DNA of 9,801 bases from a bacterium. Lineage in GTDB: Bacteria; Calditrichota; Calditrichia; RBG-13-44-9; J042. The stretch lies in the NCBI GenBank assembly GCA_015494485.1, contig WGBF01000164.1, forward strand, positions 1 to 9,801. The letters are read 5' to 3'. A program made the translations under genes and the position numbers. This document shows positions 6,680 through 9,801 of this stretch, one piece after another. Every line of letters starts with the position of its first letter. Position 1 is the first letter of the stretch. Under the pieces are notes generated by a model. The model searched no databases and was not told where the DNA came from. It was given only the letters and a program-made list of their open reading frames with translations.

Positions 6680-6940
6680 ACAAAAGAGGAAAAATTGGAA
6701 ATCATTAAACGGTTCGGTAAAAACGAAAAAGATAGTGGTCGCACGGAGGTGCAGGTAGCGCTGTTAACGCGGCGAATTATTCACCTCACCGAACATCTGA
6801 AAACCCACCGCAAAGACCACCATTCCCGCCGTGGGTTGTTAAAGCTGGTGGGGCAGCGTCGTCGCCTGCTCAATTACCTGGCCAAAAAGGACATTCAGCG
6901 TTACCGTAACCTCATTAAAGAACTGGGACTCAGAAGATAA
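6671..6940 (+). CDS. rpsO: 30S ribosomal protein S15
   Basis: S15 is a primary-binding protein of the 30S platform. It contacts the three-way junction of helices 20-22 in 16S rRNA and forms an intersubunit bridge. The 89-residue length is standard. The family pattern is plain: MGITKEEKLEIIKRFGKNEK, DSGRTEVQVALLTRRIIHLT, EHLKTHRKDHHSRRGLLKLV and GQRRRLLNYLAKKDIQRYRN, including the HxxDHHSRRGLL rRNA-binding segment. The usual GSPE turn reads GRTE, a mild change. The ATG at 6671 has GGAGGT six bases upstream. The gene lies 16 bp after ribF and 13 bp before pnp, the widespread rpsO-pnp pairing. Confidence 0.98.
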   Translation: MGITKEEKLEIIKRFGKNEKDSGRTEVQVALLTRRIIHLTEHLKTHRKDHHSRRGLLKLVGQRRRLLNYLAKKDIQRYRNLIKELGLRR

Positions 6941-6941
6941 T

Positions 6942-6947
6942 AAAGGA
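6942..6947 (+). promoter_or_regulatory. Ribosome binding site bearing on the pnp start
   Basis: AAAGGA lies six bases before a TTG at 6954 and twelve before an in-frame ATG at 6960. Other sites in the window (infB, rbfA, rpsO) sit five or six bases from their starts, so spacing favours TTG while codon preference favours ATG. Confidence 0.55.
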
Positions 6948-6953
6948 CACTGA

Positions 6954-9113
6954 TTGAATATGAACGTCGTACGAAAAGAAAAAGAAATTGGTGGCAGGCT
7001 GCTTTCCATTGAAACCGGCCGAATGGCCAAACAGGCCAATGGTGCGGTAGTGGTGCGCTATGGGGATACCATGGTGCTGGCCACGGCAACCTGTAGCAGC
7101 GAACCCCGGGAAGACCTGGATTTCTTCCCTTTAAGTGTGGAGTATCTGGAACGGGCTTACGCCGCAGGGAAAATTCCCGGTGGATTTTTCAAGCGTGAAG
7201 GGCGCCCCGGCGAAAAGGAGATTTTGAGCGCTCGCCTTATTGACCGACCCATTCGCCCCCTGTTCCCCAAAAATTTTAAAAACGATACCCAGGTGGTCGT
7301 CATGGTATTATCCAGCGACCAGGAAAACGATGCGGACATCCTGGGGGGCATAGGCGCCTCGGCAGCACTGTGCATTTCCGACATTCCGTTTGAGCAACCC
7401 ATTGCGTCGGTGCGGGTGGGCAAAATTGGGGATGAGTTCATTATTAACCCCACCTTTAGCCAGCTGGAAGAAAGCACCATCGACCTGGTCGTCTCCGGTA
7501 CGTATGATTCCATTACCATGGTGGAAGGGGAATCGCTGGAAATTAGCGAAGCGGAAATGCTGGAAGCCCTGCGCTTTGGGCATCGCTACATTCGGGAAAT
7601 TATCGACCTGGAAAACGAATTAATTGCAGAAGTTGCCAAACCGAAAATGGAAGTGCCGGAACCGGAATTTCCGGAAGAATTACCTGCCAAGGTGGAAGAA
7701 CTGGCACTGGCAAAGATTAAGGAAGCCATTCAGATTACCGAAAAGAAAGCCCGCCGTACCCGCCTGAAGGAAATCCGGGATGAGGTCATGGACGCGCTGG
7801 CGGAAGAGTACGAAGATTACACCGGCATTATTAAAGACTTTCTGGAAGAAATGGAAAAGCGCGAAGTACGGCGCATGATTATTGAAGAAAATCGCCGGCT
7901 GGACGGACGGGGTCTGGATGACATTCGCGAAGTGACCTGCGAAGTGTCCGTGTTGCCGCGTGCCCACGGGTCGGCGCTGTTTACGCGCGGACAAACCCAG
8001 GCGCTGGCAACCACCACGCTGGGTACCAAAATTGACGAGCAGATTATCGACGCCCTGGAAGGGGAGTCTTCCAAAAGCTACATGTTGCATTACAACTTTC
8101 CTGGCTTCAGTGTGGGTGAGGTAAAGCCCTTCCGCGGTGTAAGCCGGCGGGAAGTGGGCCATGGCCATCTGGCGGAACGGGCGTTAAAACCCATACTTCC
8201 GGATGAGGACAGCTTCCCCTACACCATCCGTATCGTGTCGGATATTCTGGAATCCAATGGCTCCTCCTCCATGGCAACGGTGTGCGCCGGTTCATTAAGT
8301 TTAATGGACGCCGGTGTGCCGGTAAAATGCCATGTAGCCGGTATTGCCATGGGGTTAATTAAGGAAGATGAAGAAGTCCGCGTGCTGACGGACATTCTGG
8401 GCGACGAAGACCATCTGGGCGACATGGATTTTAAAGTTGCCGGTACCCGCGATGGTATTACAGCGTTCCAGATGGATATCAAAATTTCCGGTATTACCTT
8501 CGAAATTATGGAAGAAGCCCTGAAACGAGCCAAAGCGGCACGGGAGAAAATTCTGGACATCATGGAAGCGACCATTGACCGGCCACGGGCAGAGATTTCG
8601 CCCTACGCCCCGCGAATCCTTTCCCTGGTAATTCCCATGGACAAAGTGGGCATGGTGATTGGCCCCGGTGGAAAAACCATTCGCGGAATTATTGAACAAA
8701 CCGGCGTTAAAATCGACATCGAAGATGGAACCGGTTTTACAATTATTTCCTCCCATGATGTGGAGATGGCGGAGAAAGCCAAGAAAATGATTGAAGAAAT
8801 CATCGAAGAACCGGAAGTGGGTAAGGAATACGAGGCAGTGGTAAAACGGGTGACCAATTTCGGTGCGTTTGCGGAATTTCTCCCGGGTAAGGAAGGTCTG
8901 ATTCACATTTCCGAACTGGATACCCGCCGTGTGGGAACGGTTACGGATATTGTCAAGGTTGGCGATAAAGTGCATGTCATCCTGAAGGCGATTGACCGGG
9001 AAGGCCGGTACAATTTGAGCCGCAAAGAATATCTCCGGCGGCATCAGCGGGATGGGCAGCGCCAGGATTCGCGCGAACACTCCCGGCGGCCGGAACGTGA
9101 GAAAAAGGAATAA
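6954..9113 (+). CDS. pnp: Polyribonucleotide nucleotidyltransferase (PNPase)
   Basis: PNPase is the trimeric 3'-to-5' phosphorolytic exoribonuclease used in mRNA decay and RNA quality control. It has 719 residues from the TTG at 6954 (717 from the ATG at 6960), close to the usual 700-720. Order: first RNase PH domain, with IPGGFFKREGRPGEKEILSA and RLIDRPIRPLFP; the all-helical linker (about 240-320); the second, catalytic RNase PH domain, with SRREVGHGHLAE (Arg398, Arg399, His403) and GDEDHLGDMDF (Asp486, Asp492), matching the E. coli active-site positions; a KH domain with GPGGKTIRGI (570-579); an S1 domain (about 622-690, VTNFGAFAEFLPGKEGLIHI); and a short tail rich in Arg and Glu. Catalytic residues are intact. 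It follows rpsO by 13 bp and is followed by a terminator, so it closes the operon. Confidence 0.98.
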   Translation: MNMNVVRKEKEIGGRLLSIETGRMAKQANGAVVVRYGDTMVLATATCSSEPREDLDFFPLSVEYLERAYAAGKIPGGFFKREGRPGEKEILSARLIDRPIRPLFPKNFKNDTQVVVMVLSSDQENDADILGGIGASAALCISDIPFEQPIASVRVGKIGDEFIINPTFSQLEESTIDLVVSGTYDSITMVEGESLEISEAEMLEALRFGHRYIREIIDLENELIAEVAKPKMEVPEPEFPEELPAKVEELALAKIKEAIQITEKKARRTRLKEIRDEVMDALAEEYEDYTGIIKDFLEEMEKREVRRMIIEENRRLDGRGLDDIREVTCEVSVLPRAHGSALFTRGQTQALATTTLGTKIDEQIIDALEGESSKSYMLHYNFPGFSVGEVKPFRGVSRREVGHGHLAERALKPILPDEDSFPYTIRIVSDILESNGSSSMATVCAGSLSLMDAGVPVKCHVAGIAMGLIKEDEEVRVLTDILGDEDHLGDMDFKVAGTRDGITAFQMDIKISGITFEIMEEALKRAKAAREKILDIMEATIDRPRAEISPYAPRILSLVIPMDKVGMVIGPGGKTIRGIIEQTGVKIDIEDGTGFTIISSHDVEMAEKAKKMIEEIIEEPEVGKEYEAVVKRVTNFGAFAEFLPGKEGLIHISELDTRRVGTVTDIVKVGDKVHVILKAIDREGRYNLSRKEYLRRHQRDGQRQDSREHSRRPEREKKE

Positions 9114-9146
9114 ATTCGGCGGAATTCATTCAAATTGATTTAAACC

Positions 9147-9180
9147 AAACGGGATTCCTGGAAAGGTTTCCCGTTTTTTT
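9147..9180 (+). terminator. Rho-independent terminator after pnp
   Basis: AAACGGGA (9147-9154) pairs with TCCCGTTT (9169-9176). Inside, a small TT/TT mismatch separates three more pairs (CCT 9157-9159 with AGG 9164-9166), capped by GGAA (9160-9163), a GNRA-type loop. Seven T's (9174-9180) follow. It starts 34 bases after the pnp stop and probably ends the nusA-to-pnp transcript. Confidence 0.88.
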
Positions 9181-9196
9181 ATACAGAGGGGTGAAC

Positions 9197-9801
9197 ATGT
9201 CTGACAACACAGTCCTGCAACAGGAATTTATTCAGCACACCCAATTGGCAAACGGTCTCCATGTGATATCCGAATACATGCCGGCATTGCGGTCGGTTTC
9301 CATTGGCGTCTGGTTAAAAGCCGGTTCCCGGTTTGAACCGGCGGAAATCAACGGCGTAGCGCATTTTCTGGAACACATGATGTTCAAAGGCACCCGGAAG
9401 CGCACGCCCCTGCAAATTGCCCGTAGCCTGGAAAGCGTTGGCGGACACTTAAACGCATTCACCAGCAAAGATTTAACCTGTTATTATGCGGAAGTGCTGG
9501 ATGAACATCTAAAGCGGGCGGTGGATGTGCTGTCCGATATTTTACTGAACGCCACCTTCCCGGAAAAGGAAATGGAAAAAGAACGCCTGGTGATTCTGGA
9601 TGAAATCCAATCGGTAGAAGACACGCCGGAAGAAGCCATTCAGGATTACCTGGCCATGCATTTATTCCCGGAGCATCCGCTGGGACGTCCCATTCTGGGG
9701 CGGGTGGAAAGCGTTTCCCGGATTTCGCGGGAAGCGATGCTCCAGTTTTATCAGCGCCATTACACCCTGCAAAATGTAACCATTTCCGCCGCGGGCAATG
9801 T
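9197..9801 (+). CDS. M16 family zinc metallopeptidase (3' partial)
   Basis: This is the start of an M16 (pitrilysin/insulinase, mitochondrial-processing-peptidase-like) zinc peptidase. The 201 complete codons to the window edge hold most of the catalytic N-terminal domain. The inverted zinc motif HFLEH is present (His56, Glu59 as catalytic base, His60). The third ligand is Glu136 in VILDEI, 76 residues after His60, which is the M16 spacing. Other family marks are GSRFEPAEINGVAHFLEHMM, GGHLNAFTSKDLTCYY and PEKEMEKERLVI. No signal peptide or membrane segment is visible at the N-terminus, so a cytosolic place is likely. The ATG at 9197 has GAGGGG at 9186-9191, five bases upstream. In Bacillus a comparable peptidase (mlpA/ymxG) also lies just after pnp, so the linkage is known. 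The natural substrate is not known from sequence. Confidence 0.95.
   Translation, partial: MSDNTVLQQEFIQHTQLANGLHVISEYMPALRSVSIGVWLKAGSRFEPAEINGVAHFLEHMMFKGTRKRTPLQIARSLESVGGHLNAFTSKDLTCYYAEVLDEHLKRAVDVLSDILLNATFPEKEMEKERLVILDEIQSVEDTPEEAIQDYLAMHLFPEHPLGRPILGRVESVSRISREAMLQFYQRHYTLQNVTISAAGN

Noticed and set aside
6667..6708. Short 13-codon frame starting at the ATG just before the rpsO ATG
   Set aside because: The ATG is only two bases after the Shine-Dalgarno, too close for good initiation, and the product is not recognisable. The rpsO ATG at 6671 has ideal spacing.
8355..9080. Antisense 241-codon open frame opposite pnp
   Set aside because: Fully inside the conserved catalytic, KH and S1 regions of pnp on the other strand, with no family resemblance.
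9135..9185. Possible promoter for the M16 gene (TTGATT at 9135 and TATACA at 9180)
   Set aside because: The two elements are about 39 bases apart, neither has a suitable partner at 16-18 bases, and a start there would leave almost no leader.
1..9801. Search for mobile elements, CRISPR arrays, tRNA or rRNA genes, riboswitches and novel defence-like systems
   Set aside because: Coding density is near complete, every gene is a recognised core family, and no spaced repeats, long inverted repeats, recombinase genes or structured RNA genes were seen. No undescribed system is supported in this window.

Overview
The window carries a tightly packed, single-strand (+) housekeeping operon of transcription elongation, translation initiation, ribosome maturation and RNA processing genes. 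The order is nusA (5' end cut off by the window), ylxQ-type L7Ae protein, infB, ylxP (DUF503), rbfA, truB, ribF, rpsO and pnp. A rho-independent terminator follows, then the 5' part of an M16 zinc peptidase gene that runs off the right edge. All genes are on the + strand, and junctions in the first nine range from a 23-bp overlap to a 16-bp gap. No stretch of 300 bases or more lacks a gene.

Organism: a bacterium of roughly balanced base composition. The nusA-infB-rbfA-truB-rpsO-pnp order is ancient and widespread, so it does not name a phylum. YlxQ and YlxP are present without YlxR, TruB is short and has no C-terminal PUA domain, NusA ends in one compact helix-hairpin-helix region, and an M16 peptidase follows pnp. 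By recall of families this fits the FCB/Calditrichota neighbourhood better than Proteobacteria or Firmicutes, but that is an inference and no marker here settles it.

Layout: 1-1526 holds nusA and a small RNA-binding protein. 1534-4392 is infB, with an unusually long, charge-segregated linker between two IF2_N modules. 4399-5058 holds ylxP and rbfA. 5036-6654 holds truB overlapping rbfA, then ribF in a 4-bp ATGA overlap. 6671-9113 is the classic rpsO-pnp pair. 9147-9180 is the terminator, and 9197 to the end is the M16 peptidase.

How the genes work together: NusA tunes pausing and antitermination of nascent transcripts. IF-2 brings initiator tRNA to the ribosome. RbfA and S15 act in 30S maturation, TruB modifies tRNA U55, and PNPase degrades RNA. 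RibF makes FMN and FAD and is a metabolic passenger commonly found in this operon. The region is ordinary core genome. I found no undescribed system, mobile element, CRISPR array or RNA gene. The points worth a second look are small: a degenerate KH2 loop in NusA, charged insertions in NusA and IF-2, a possible start-codon hairpin at rpsO, and a terminator placed almost on top of the M16 start.
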